From assembly GCA_020055645.1 (NCBI GenBank), contig CM034546.1, forward strand, positions 120,950,375-121,014,374: DNA of 64,000 nt, read 5' to 3'. The notes beneath the pieces were generated by a model. It saw nothing but the letters and a program-made list of their open reading frames with translations, had not been told where the DNA came from and searched no databases. Position numbers and translations under genes: made by a program. How positions within the stretch are numbered: the stretch's first letter is position 1; each line of letters opens with the position of its first letter. Shown one piece after another: positions 34,355 to 45,230 of this stretch. The DNA is from Tomocerus qinae (Eukaryota > Arthropoda > Collembola > Entomobryomorpha > Tomoceridae).

Positions 34355-37300
34355 TTACTTTAACCTTTTTAGTAGAAAATGGTTGTGAGCCAATGTATTT
34401 ATTCCGTCAGGGAGAATGTATCTTTTCGAATCAAAAGGATGCATTCCCTCTTATTGGATCTTATCGTATGAATAGCATGATTTTTAGACCTAATTGAATT
34501 CATGGAGAAACTCAAATTTTTCTGCCTCTTTAATACCTTTTGATACATCTTGTGGTCGACACTAGCTTTAACTACATACTTTTTAATACCCTTTTGCAGC
34601 CTTTTTCCCGGCGTTAGGTCCCTCCATACTATACATTTTGGGGGAAATACCTATCCAAGAGGTAATAATTTCCCCATGGTTATCTTCCGACACACACCCA
34701 ATTTTTTTCTTGTTTACCAGGCTAAAACATTTATGGGATTTTTCAAAATCACTGGTGTCAAACAATTCTTTGTTGTCTAGAATATCTGCGTAAAAATCAG
34801 GAGTGAAAATCCTGTATATAAGGCTATCAGTATCAGTTCCTAAAAGTAGTGCCCTGGGACCGTATTTATCCTTCATGAAATCATAATGAAATCTATACAT
34901 ACATAATTTACTAATTTCAAGCACAGAGAAAGCGATATAAATAGGTTTATTTAAAACTACTCTTTTTTTACCCATTACATATATAGCCAAATTTTCATTA
35001 ATTATATTAAATGTTTGGAAATTACCTTGACTACTTAATTTTCTCCCATATACAGGATCATTAACGATTTTTACTATGGTTCTCTTTCGCACATTTTCTG
35101 CAGATTTCCCAAAAGTTAAGTTCATGCAATTTTTCCAGAAAGCTTTTGGCAAATGCAGAAAGGGCTAGACCTCTTTCTCTCCCACATAATGTTATGTATG
35201 GTTTCATCCATGCCTCTTGGTAAAACTGAACAATCCTATGCACCTTTTTAAGAACCATACCTTTCAATAAATAGTATTTTAGATTCCTATAATGACAGAC
35301 GTAATTACTTCTGCTTCCCAAATGCGGAATTAGCTTTTTGTTACTTGAATTATATTTGATATGTAATTTGGAATTTAAGTTCTGTTGATATTCAGATAAA
35401 GATTCAAGAGGGATTGATATTTTCTCTGGGGCTAGAGGATAATCATTGTGTTCTACGTGAAGAATATCAGGGTACTCTAAGTCTACTTCTAAAATGTAGC
35501 CCATTTCCCCTTCATCGCTCAGGTTTAAAACATAATTATAGTCCCAATTAATAAGATCGTCTTTTGGAACCCATTGGAAGTCTGATACAGGGAGGTTAGG
35601 GAGCATAGCTTCACTATACAAAGAATTTTTGTCAAGATAAGCAATATAAGCCTCCTTTTGAGAGTTTTTACTACTTTGATTCACATATCTGTTTTCCACT
35701 TCAGCCTCCCTAGTAGTAATCATGCTAACCCCACCACGTAATGAGCTTTCTATCATATTATACATCTCTAAATCCGCCAAAAGTTCTAATTCTACCTTAG
35801 ACACCTTTAAACTAGCATCCCAACAGAAACTAGCTAAACTAAAGTAATATGCAGGATCTAACCCAAAACTTTGAATACCCAAATCCCTAAAATTTTCGAA
35901 TACAGACGCTAATAATAACACATCTGTTAAAACATACAGGTCATGATAGTCACCCATGTTTTTGACAGTAAATGTCAAATACCGACCTACCATAGTCATA
36001 ATCCTCCTTACTTTACGCCAGACTCTGTGACTTCGTTGTAGAATTCTTCCATTGTAGGAAATGTTTTATTTTCAAAAACACCCCAGTGGTTAATATAATC
36101 ATAGGGGTAAACCCTTTCCTAGAAAGAATTTTTGCTTTGTGTAACCCAAACACAGACACCAATGGACTAAATTTTAATTCGAATTCCTTATCTGTGGCAC
36201 ATGATGATTTTAATACGTCCACTAATTCACTCAAAGAGGAATTAAGAAACATATTGCTATCTATAAACTGAAAGTTTTCACATATCACACTTAAGTACCT
36301 TTCAGAATTGGTGGGAATAACTTCAATCTTTCCTTTATATTTTTCAAACCCTTTAACTATGATATGGCTATCATAAGTTTTGAAACTGTGCAATGTTACA
36401 CATACCTTTTGTGGTTGTTTATAATTTAAATTGCAATTTCTACAGGCTGCATTTGTGAACGTCCCGTCTAGGTGATTGTGGTCACGACATTTTTCACCTA
36501 GAGGTATTTTCTCTTCGCAAATATGACAAACCTTAGTGGCTTTATAGCTTAACCACTCAGACTTCGTAAGTCGATTCATTTTAACAGGATTTTTATATTC
36601 CTTTAAAATAGAGTCACAAATCTCCTCAATTCTTTCAAAAAAAATATCCACACAATCCTCTCCCCGATATACATCATGCCTTACTTCACCTACTCCTGAT
36701 TTTATAACAACCAAGCTGAACCCTGATGGTTCATGAGTTGTAAGAGATTTAGTTTTCAACCCAAACGTTGAATCTTTAGGTGAAGAAGGTATTTGTAATG
36801 CTTCAAAATCGGCATATATGATATAACCCTGTCTTAATTTATTACAGTAGTTTTTTGAATTTAAGCACGGTGGGAGAACCATCTTCCTGCAATTCAGGAA
36901 GTACTGTTGTTTGTGGTTTAAAATTTTTACAATTTTCAAATGCTCTTTTAAGTCATGTTTCTTTGTTAACCTATTCAAACAGTTAAAGCACAAGTGTTTT
37001 CTTCTCCTGTTTTGTGTTCCGAGAAATTTATTGATGTCTGTTATTGTAACATAGTGACCAACCGTGTGTTGTGGGTTTTTAAAGTATAATAAATTTACAA
37101 CTTTGTAAGAACTTCTGTAGCATAATTTCGAAATTCTCATTGGAAATAACTCTCCACTTTTGTAGAATGATTGGTAACCAAATATATTGACAGCAATCTT
37201 TCTGTGGGTATTACGTTTTTCAAATAGATCAATTTGCGATATCTTGACTGGGTAATGTAAACCATAAAAATCATACTTACTTTCAAATTCCAAATAACTA

Positions 37301-38203
37301 CTCTGTCTCTTTACATTCTTGTTTTTTTGTGGGTCTATGCAAAGCAGCAATAACTGCCCATTTAAAACATTGGGTATTTGTGTTGTTAATATTTACAACA
37401 CACCTCTTATGCACTATTTCCGGTGGTAGGTCAGCATAACATCCCCCTCTAAACGGTGTAAAAGATGCTATTTTAATATCTGATCCTAGCACAGCAGCTA
37501 AAATCCAAGAAGAACCATTTTGCTCAAAAATATTTGCTCCCTGTTCATTTTGCTGCATTGCATTTTGGTAAGGTTTCAGAAACATAATGATCATTCAAGC
37601 AGATTTCCATATTGCTATTGACAAAATGCTCATATCTTTCCTCACCACCAATAATCGTTCTAGTGAAGAGACAAAGTACAGAAATTTGACATTTTATTGA
37701 TTTAAATTTTGTAATGATGATTTAAAGATCTTTACCACCACATCATCAAAAGTTGAGAAATAGGAATTGACACTAATGGAAGCAAATTCTGACTATGATT
37801 TCTACCATATCTGTGTCTATGTTTTTAAAAACCCTCGTAATGCTTTGATTTCTTTGAATGGGTAAAAACTACTGTTGGTTAGACCTGTCCCTACCTGAGC
37901 ATTACAGTATAGTTTATGTTGTTCTACCTCACTAAAGCTGGAACTGCTATACGTACATAAATTACATCGATGGTTGCTATTAACATGTTGATTTAATTCT
38001 AACAGTGATTTACATATCTTCCCACATAAATGGCAAAGTTTTTTGCTTACAATATGTCTCCCTTTTCTGCTCCGATGTTGTAGCTTTATGTGACGATGTA
38101 GTTCATCAGATGTTTCGAAACGACAAAAACAATTCATACATTGAAATACCCAATGGATATCCTCCGACCCGAAATCATCTTCAGATTCAGCCTCATCTTC
38201 CAT
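34355..38203 (-). pseudogene. Polinton DNA polymerase B (protein-primed type), multiple frameshifts
   Basis: This is the element's replicative polymerase with a proofreading exonuclease. Reading from 38,203 downwards: two C2H2-like fingers (CMNCFCRF...H, CHLCGKIC...H), a linker with SGW-like and QCFKWAVIAAL segments (about 37,510-37,350), a Cys-rich patch (CFNCL), exonuclease motif I IYADFEALQ (about 36,820), a degenerate motif II (LHSFKTYDSHII, Asn replaced by Ser), motif III LYVLTDVLLL, polymerase motif A YLDKNSLYSEAM and motif C GTDTDSLIY (about 34,835). The C-terminus (KRYILPDGINTLAHNH) ends at 34,355. Frames change near 37,320, 36,010, 35,100, 34,590 and 34,440, and also between 37,600 and 37,815. 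The gene is therefore dead in this copy, though all main motifs remain readable. Confidence 0.9.
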
Positions 38204-38611
38204 GCTAAAAATTTAAGAAAATATATATAATTTACATTCATTTTGATACGTAATATAATATACATTTCCTAAAATAAAATTATAATTTATTCTTTATCTT
38301 ACTTTACTTGTTCTGTATAAGTCTATTTATGGCGATTCCCGTCAAGTTGAGTATATCTGGGTTGTGTTGCTCAGTAGTTTATTTCTATTGTATATGGACA
38401 ATATTGTCCACTGACAATAATTTAACGAAGTGAATGAATTTATGGAAAATTAGTGACTTGTATCTTATAATGTAGAAATTATCCAGTAGTTGTCCGTGGG
38501 AAAAGGACTGACCTGTAATGTAATTCCATCTAAACTATTCATTCCTATGTCTAATATGCATATATCACACGTATAGTATAAACTGAGGTTATGTCTTGAC
38601 TTTTGCTACTA

Positions 38612-38648
38612 TATAAATAGCCACACTTTGTTTCTTAACCATCAGTCC
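38612..38648 (+). promoter_or_regulatory. TATA box and initiator of the PC4-like gene
   Basis: TATAAATA at 38,612-38,619 is followed at the correct spacing by TCAGTCC (A at 38,644, 32 bases from the TATA start), the consensus arthropod initiator TCAKTY. The first ATG, at 38,729, starts exon 1 of the downstream gene. Confidence 0.7.
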
Positions 38649-38728
38649 TACTTCGAGATTCTTCACTTCTCATCTCTTCACCTCGTTAAAGTCGTTACTT
38701 TTTCCAACTACTTCCAATTCTGTGAATA

Positions 38729-39385
38729 ATGCCTTCTGGTAATTCCACTTCTTGCTACATAATATCAATACATTTATTTCTAGTATTAACATTTCTTGAT
38801 TTTTGATAAGTAAATGTTTAATTATTGGTTGGGAAATTAATATCTAATTCTACATGTTGTTTTTTAAATTTAGAATCTGAGTCTTACAGTGGGTCATCTT
38901 CAGATGAGGACGAAATTGCTGTAGCCGCACAGACAATGGCAACCGCAAATCCGAGATCCCAAGCTTTTAAGGATGCTGTTGCTATCGTGAAGGCTGCAGA
39001 GAAGAAGAAAATTCCTGTGGTCGCATCGAAGGTGATTCGCAAGAGGAAAACATCTTCCAAGCCAAAGAGAGCATCAAAGAAAATTGCTCCTGAAACACAA
39101 CATCCCCCTCAACCACCCTGTGGCGACAGTGTTCCTGTCACTAATAACTACGCCCAAAACGAAAAGGCAGAGTGTTCTAAAGATTTACAGTATAATGGGT
39201 ATGTAGGACAAGGGTGGTTTGTTCGGATCTCAAAATATGAGAAAAATAAGAAGCAATATATTTGTATCAGGCGGTTTGAAGAAAATAGTCCTGGGAAATA
39301 TGGAGCCAATATTTCTTTCGAATTAATAGAAAACTTGAAACAAGCTGTGGATGATGTTTATGCGATGATTAAATCGCTTGAATAA
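38729..39385 (+). CDS. PC4/p15-like ssDNA-binding transcription cofactor, spliced
   Basis: Exon 1 is only ten bases (38,729-38,738). A 135-base GT-AG intron joins it in phase to exon 2 (38,874-39,385), giving about 173 residues. The head is acidic and Ser-rich (SESESYSGSSSDEDE) and is followed by a Lys-rich nuclear-localisation-like segment (IRKRKTSSKPKR). Then comes a 60-residue C-terminal domain with GWFVRISKY, ICIRRFEE, GANISFELIENLKQAV and AMIKSL, matching the PC4 fold (beta sheet plus helix) of eukaryotic positive cofactor 4. The acidic-Ser, basic, PC4 order is also that of animal PC4. Cellular PC4 binds single-stranded DNA and promotes transcription and replication; a similar role for the element is inferred. 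The frame is intact and has its own promoter. Confidence 0.7.
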
Positions 39386-39750
39386 ACATACCAAATATAA
39401 AGGTTTGGATTCAGATTTTGTTAAATTTTAGTAAGTTCTCCTATTAATCGATAAATAATGTGTTGCTAAATAATTATAAATTAAATTTTATCTGTAAGCA
39501 AAATTTATCTGTTATTAGACACAATAATAATAAATATTTCCATTATTATAAATATAAAAAAGTATAATATGAAATATTGGTGTATACTTAAAATAAAGGG
39601 TTATAATTCAATTGCAACTAATAAAATTTATGATTAGTTAATTCAACTAAAACAACTTTGATTTTCCAAGAATTTTACTACTAATCAAGGTATTAGAACC
39701 AAGCTAGTGATAATAGAGAAAAACTTATTTAAAACCTTCCATAGAATTAT
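39386..39750. other. Polinton AT-rich non-coding stretch
   Basis: No supported open frame. The stretch holds AATAAA-like signals after the PC4-like gene (for example near 39,595) and otherwise low-complexity AT-rich DNA. Confidence 0.4.
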
Positions 39751-39992
39751 TTACTTATTTGTAGAAGCTTTCACAGCTCTCTCAATCAGCTTTCTGTGTC
39801 TGTAAGTGAATTTATTTTCGATTTTCAGTTTCTTGTCTGTATATTTTCGGGAAGCATTGAAATCTTTATCATTTTTCAAGGCTCTCTTGTATTTCCTCCG
39901 CTTGACTTAACATCTTTTGCATCTTTGAATTCTTGCTTTTTTTAGGTATTTTGAAAAATTCTGTGAAATCTTTCTTCTCAAACCCATCCTAT
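39751..39992 (-). pseudogene. Possible small basic protein, broken
   Basis: On the minus strand an acceptor-like TCCTAATAG precedes a Lys-rich frame (GFEKKDFTEFFKIPKKSK) that ends in a stop. A second frame, from the middle to a TAA at 39,751-39,753, encodes KYTDKKLKIENKFTYRHRK. Both are strongly basic and helical, as if one small gene had lost its frame near 39,900. I do not recognise it, and an upstream exon could not be fixed. Confidence 0.3.
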
Positions 39993-40179
39993 TAGGAAAT
40001 AATAGGGGTTAATTAAAATTGGACAAAATTAATATCGTTAAGTTTAATTTTTCCAAAAAATAGTCAAAATTAAATTCTTACATGATAATTGTAGCAAAAA
40101 GCTAATATAAACAAAATTACATCACAAGTTTTGTGTCTATAATACACATTCTCGGAAAACATCATAAGTAGAAATTAAT

Positions 40180-40316
40180 GTTTTCGATAATCTACCGTAA
40201 AACAGTTTACCTGAGATCCGCCACATGAAATGTAAATATGTCGGGTACCTTTCAAAGGTATTCGACAGCGTTATGTGGACTTCGGGTAAACCGCTTTCGA
40301 GTACATTATCGAAAAC
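40180..40316. repeat. 137-bp imperfect palindrome near the Polinton right end
   Basis: GTTTTCGATAAT at 40,180-40,191 is complemented by ATTATCGAAAAC at 40,305-40,316. The arms continue (CAGTTTACC against GGTAAACCG, CCACAT against ATGTGG) to a centre TACCTTTCAAAGGTA at about 40,253. A few indels separate the arms. No coding use is evident. Confidence 0.75.
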
Positions 40317-40711
40317 ACAAATTCTCACAATGGTCCTTCATTTACCTTACTGTATTGGATAGTCCAGGATATTTCTGGAGATTTTTCCCTGTTAAGTCTA
40401 GATCTATAATGAAAAAATAAAACCTGTGAACTCTTCAACTCACATACTCAACACACGTAACACTCAGCACTCGATTAATAAGTGCTATATACGTATGTAT
40501 GTATGCACAGCGATCGCTGTACGTATCCGAGCTCACCTTTTAGCTGATTCCAATTTAATAGCACTTTGTCTACGCTGTATTTTGGTATCTGTGTCACTGA
40601 AAAGCGGTAAGTTATAAATAAGTTAATATTTAAACATATTTATTACACACAGTATATAATATATTATACATATATTACTTTACAGTAAATTGTCTATTAA
40701 AAAGTATATGG

Positions 40712-41122
40712 TTACCCTTCAACGTAATCCATACTTTCATGGATTGTCGATCTACTTTGTAGTTTCTTTAGCTTATGTCGTCTTCTCTTCTCTCGCTTTC
40801 TCTTTATCCTAAAAAAAAAAAGAATCACATAATTGTCATAAGCGGATATAGAGATTTAATGTGCCACAATTGTATAATTTTACTTACTTATTGTCAATAC
40901 CATCGTTACAATGTCCTAACTTCTTCAGTTGTTGCTTCAAATGGTGTATCTGGTTTTTGACTTTCCGCTTACTGCTTATATTTGTAGCGTGGCTGAAATA
41001 AAAACAGTTTCTGGGTATAAACCTAGAATTTATATTTACTAGTTAAAATAAACAAAAATATCATAAAATGTTAACCTTTTAGCTTGATCCATGATATCAG
41101 CTTCTAGGGAACTTGTAAACAT
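40712..41122 (-). CDS. Three-exon gene for a very basic 82-aa protein
   Basis: Minus-strand exons 41,122-41,076, 40,992-40,888 and 40,808-40,712 join in frame (47 + 105 + 97 bases) across GT-AG introns of 83 and 79 bases. The central part is a Lys/Leu-rich helix (KNQIHHLKQQLKKLGH) followed by a strongly basic stretch (KIKRKREKRRRHKLKKLQ). This suggests a nuclear, nucleic-acid-binding or virion-core protein, perhaps a short coiled-coil dimer with a basic arm. I do not recognise the family. The ATG lies 256 bases inside the right terminus. An intact frame over three exons is unlikely by chance. Confidence 0.6.
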
Positions 41123-41310
41123 GATATTTTACAGTTTAGCGCTAATGCAATTATAGAAAACTGTCAATACAGCAGTTTTTCAATTCATGTATATGGGTCA
41201 GTTTGTAGAGTGAGCTGACGACTAAACAAAAGCAATGAGATGTACACATATTATGTATTCTCACCAACATAAGCATGTAGCGATAATAAACAAGCATGTA
41301 AACTCTACTC

Positions 41311-41378
41311 CGTCATTATAAAATGCATCTGCTATGACAGGCAACGCCTGTCATAGCAGATGTATTTTATAATCATCA
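41311..41378 (-). repeat. Polinton right terminal inverted repeat with internal hairpin
   Basis: This is the inverted counterpart of the left end (about 90 percent match over 60 bases). Arms of 27 bases around a CAACG loop form a nearly perfect palindrome. The element ends ...AATCATCA and is followed by the duplication AATATC. Confidence 0.9.
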
Positions 41379-44300
41379 AATATCGTAAAGGACCCAAACA
41401 TAACAATGTAGATCCCTTGTCCCGAAATCCAGTGAATAAACCAAATGAAAATGACAAGGAACCTTTAGAACAACCAGCAGATTTATTCAAGTTTCAATCA
41501 GTAGATCAATTATCACTCACTCAGAATTTAAAGACTTTAAGCAAAATACATGACGATATAGGTTTCACAATTCTTCAACGTAATGATCCCAACTTGTTAA
41601 AAATTATCGAAGCATTAGAGGCAGACACCAACTCACCTGAACGTCCATACAAACCCCATTACCCATCTTACACTCTTAGTAATGATATGCTTTTAAAATC
41701 TGGATTTGATGAACATGGTCGCAATTGGTTACTTGTAGTGCCACAGACATTACGTACTAAACTTATGAAACAGACACATGAAGATATTGGACATTTAGGT
41801 TTTGCTAAAATGTACGACTCCATTCAGAAGAATTTTTATTGGTCCAAGATGTATAGACAGATCAAACGTTTTTGCCAATCCTGTCACACATGTCAAATGC
41901 ACAACAAACCAACCACAGCCCCTCCAGGCCCATTACAACCCGAAACTCCACCAACTGATCCATTTCACACCATCAGTATAGATTTTGCAGGTCCCTTTCC
42001 TTCAACAACTGTTGGTCGCTGGAAATATGTTTTAGTTATGGTTGATCATCTTACTAGATATATAGAATTAGCTCCAACCAAGGCAGCGGATGCAGAATGT
42101 GTAGTTAAAGCACTTCAGAACTACATCTTTTATAACCATTCTATTCCCCGTAAGATAGTTTGTGACCAAGGCACTCACTTTACATCTAAGGAATTTCAAA
42201 ACTTTTGCCAAGGCTACAACATTAATTTATCTTTTGCATCTACATACAACCATCAAACTTGTGGCATAGTAGAAAGGCATATAGGTACAGTTAAATCCAT
42301 AGTAAAGAAATATGTGAACTCTAGACATAGCGATTGGGATAAATTCGTGAACAAGTGCAAATATTCCATAAATAGTACCATTCACGCAGATACTGGTTTC
42401 TCACCTACCTACTTATTAAAAGGCTTTCACCCACGAAAAATTAGCGACACACAATTCCCTGAACCCTACCAAGAACCTGACACTGAACCAATAGCTCGAC
42501 GAACACGACTATTGACTAAAGCTAGAGCTGACGCTAGAGACAAGACTATCAGACAGCAGGCTTTAAGTAAACTCAAATGGGACGCTAAACACCCACCCAA
42601 AGTGTATCAACCAGGAGATTTTGTTCTATTAGTCAATTTAGTCAGAAAGAAAGATTTAGTAGCCAAATGGCTCTCCTGCTGGAGAGGACCCTTCCAAATA
42701 GTAGAAAGAGTCAATGAAATTAGCTATCGCTTAAAAGATTGTCGCCCTAATCCTGTAGGTAAATACCGAATTGAAAACGTTAGGCATATGAAACCCTACC
42801 ACCATGAATTTGAAGAAAGCGATGTAGAATACCATACTGATTTAGATTACGATGAAATACCCGACAGCCTTCGCCCAGATACTTCTAACAATTCAGATTT
42901 CAGTAGTAATAATAATTTTGTACCTAGCATTTCAGTTTATAATGAAGATAAACCCTATCAACCATCTATTACTGCAACAACTACTGTAGTCCCTTCTGTA
43001 CACACCGAACATTCTGAACAGGCTAATTCAAGTACTTCTTCTCAAATACCTTCCATTCTATCCAACACGAATAAATCTACAGTCAGTATAGACAGTACAG
43101 AACCTTCAGTCAATAACAACAGCATTCCATCTTCTATTAATTCACCAGAACTTTCAATTCCTTCAGAACAATCGTCACATCATTCAACAGAGTCAATTTC
43201 ACGCCCACATTCTGAAATGGAGATCCCAAATGCTCCACCTAGAAAACCATCCTCGTCCAGAACTTCTACTCCACTCACAATGGATCCTTTATCGGATGAG
43301 GTTGCATCAACTGACAGTGAACCACCAGTCACTGCTGGAACCCCTGAAATGTTTTCACCACCCCTTTTCAGTCCACCAGAAACAGTTAGCGCTAAGAAAA
43401 AGACAAATAAGTATACACCTCGTGTACCTACACGCAAAGCATTTACACCAACTTCCAAAAGCTCCAAAGCAAAAGTTTCTAAACCAGTCACTTCAGACTC
43501 CTTTCAATCCTGTTCTTCTGACCCAGAGGCCCCACCCCAGCAACCACAAGCGCCCCCTGTAGTCCGTAGTAGTGCGAGAACAGTTAAGCAACCAAAATGG
43601 TATGTAGGTTCGGATTATGACACGAAAGCTCAATCCCGTATTTTACATTCTATACCATCAACCAAGGCAAAATCTACATCAACTAGAACCACTCCAACTT
43701 CCACTATACCTACTACATCGAAATCTACAGTCACAGGAAAAACAAACTCCACCACCAAATCTACTGTTACTGGAAAAACAATAGCTTCCAAATCTACAGC
43801 AATTCCAAAGAAAGGCACTTCAACCAAAGCCCCCTCAACTAAAACCAATTCCAAGAAAATGACAGAAATGCTATGCTCTACACAATCTAACTTATCATAT
43901 TCAACTTATAACTCTTATGCTAATTCCCAATTTGTAGATAGTGATCCAGACGACGACCAGGAGTTAGATATTTCAACTATTCTACCACTACATATAATTC
44001 CAACACCAAACGGGCCCATTTATGTACAAATAGCTAAAGACACACCCAGGTCTGCCGTCAACGAACAATTTGTTGAGCACTTGAAAGAAACGAATTATGA
44101 TTTGAAAGTTAAATTCTTAAAGATTCCTCAGGTTTTTGATCTTTCCAGATGGTCATTATCATCCGAAAATAATTATGAAATTTCTAAAAGTACAGCCAGA
44201 TTTGATTGCCCAATAAATGGTTATCCTATTCAATCTGATTTTCTCATACTTAAAAATCTTCCCTGTCACATAGTACTCGGCATTGATGTCGTCAGTCGTT

Positions 44301-44401
44301 ACAGTATCGGAGTTGATCCTGACACAAACAAAATTCAAGTGTTAAGCAAATCGTCATTTCTAAATGCCACTAAACCAATCCACGTACCGACGAGAAATTA
44401 G
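41379..44401 (+). pseudogene. pol: gypsy pol, 3' part: integrase and long C-terminal extension
   Basis: This is the continuation of gypsy pol after the Polinton. The first motif is YRKGPKHNNVDPLSR, the usual end of the RNase H to integrase linker. The integrase has an HHCC finger (HEDIGHLGF...CQSCHTCQ) and the catalytic triad D (codon 41,981), D (42,164) and E (42,272) with D35E spacing, then a GPF-type WRGPFQIV segment. About 500 further residues follow: a Ser/Thr/Pro-rich disordered tract (42,850-43,900), then a folded-looking end (about 43,960-44,400) with YVQIAKDTPRSAVNEQF and CHIVLGIDVVSRY. That end resembles a retropepsin fold with an altered active site (DTP instead of DTG). Open throughout. 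Confidence 0.9.
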
Positions 44402-44516
44402 GATTTAACCTGAAAATAATCATACAAATCAAATCAACCCATTACTCAATTAACATTAACCAATTAACATTATATTATTATTTTGTATTAATATTTGTCG
44501 TTCAAACCAACAGGTC

Positions 44517-45230
44517 ATGGAGAACGACGACGTTATTGATCTGACATTGGAAACAGCTGAGTTGACTCTACATGATGATGACTTGGAGATTATTACCCCA
44601 GAAAATATAGATCAAGCCCTTTTAGGATCGTCAATTCCTCAACGTGAAGAACCAGGTCCTTCCCGTAGACGTTTTGTAACAGCTGGAACCATTTCCCCTT
44701 GTCCTTCATCCGTAAACATCCGACGTAGAACCCCACCAACATATACTCAGAGAATGTTGAATCAAGACACTCCCGCCATCCAACCACTACAAACCATTTT
44801 AGACTTTCCAAGATTTGTTCCAAATCCATTCTACAAAACCCCGTCTAGACCAAAACGAAGACGAGCCCCATCATCCCCTCCTCCCACTGGAAGATGTCGC
44901 AAATCCGGTCTACAATGCTGGATGAACCGTAAAAGACACCGCCGCAATTTACCCACCCCTGAAACAATCCTGAGAAACCGAATGGCCCTGTCCCGAATGA
45001 AACGTGCACTTGAAAGGAATCTCATAGATGAAATTAAACAAAACAACTCTCAACCAAACCCTATCTTTGTACCCGTTCCCCAAACTCTTCGTGTTCCTAA
45101 TTTTCAAGTGAGGATTCAAAACAATCAACCTCCACCAATCCCATTGTTGAACATAAGATTCAGTCGAACAGAATACCAGCACCTTTCCCGTCAACATCAA
45201 ACTTTTCTTCGCACCCACCCATACTTTTGA
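44517..45230 (+). CDS. gypsy 3' ORF: Arg-rich protein with SUMO-interaction-like motif (237 aa)
   Basis: This frame occupies the env position between pol and the 3' LTR. It starts 115 bases after the pol stop and right after an acceptor-like CAACAG, so it may be read from a spliced mRNA. The N-terminus carries DDVIDLTLE, a classical hydrophobic-acidic SUMO-interaction motif pattern. Clusters of Arg/Lys-Pro (SRPKRRRAPSS, NRKRHRRNLP) look like nuclear-localisation or nucleic-acid-binding segments. There is no signal peptide or transmembrane helix, so it is not an envelope glycoprotein. The function is unknown; a nuclear or host-factor-binding role is inferred. Confidence 0.65.
   Translation: MENDDVIDLTLETAELTLHDDDLEIITPENIDQALLGSSIPQREEPGPSRRRFVTAGTISPCPSSVNIRRRTPPTYTQRMLNQDTPAIQPLQTILDFPRFVPNPFYKTPSRPKRRRAPSSPPPTGRCRKSGLQCWMNRKRHRRNLPTPETILRNRMALSRMKRALERNLIDEIKQNNSQPNPIFVPVPQTLRVPNFQVRIQNNQPPPIPLLNIRFSRTEYQHLSRQHQTFLRTHPYF

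Larger units (their letters stand above)
24713..41378. mobile_element. Polinton/Maverick (adintovirus-like) endogenous element, 16.7 kb
   Basis: The element is 16,666 bases long, bounded by about 65-base terminal inverted repeats starting TGATGATTATAAAA and by the 6-base duplication AATATC. It carries the diagnostic Polinton set: RVE integrase, PolB, adenain-like protease, packaging ATPase, major and minor capsid proteins. In addition it has BIR-RING, dUTPase-like and PC4-like genes and several unknown spliced genes. Capsid, protease, integrase and ATPase genes are on the plus strand and PolB is on the minus strand. Most core genes contain small frameshifts, so this copy is defective. It interrupts gypsy pol. 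Confidence 0.95.

Noticed and set aside
40137-40420. Short frames on both strands around the large Polinton palindrome
   Set aside because: They are by-products of the inverted repeat and have no protein-like features.
24713-41378. All Polinton frameshifts being sequencing errors
   Set aside because: The gypsy genes in the same contig are free of them and some breaks are not in homopolymers. A partial contribution cannot be excluded without reads.
43180-43854. Minus-strand and alternative plus-strand frames in the gypsy pol tail
   Set aside because: Shadows of the Ser/Thr-rich coding tract in the pol frame.
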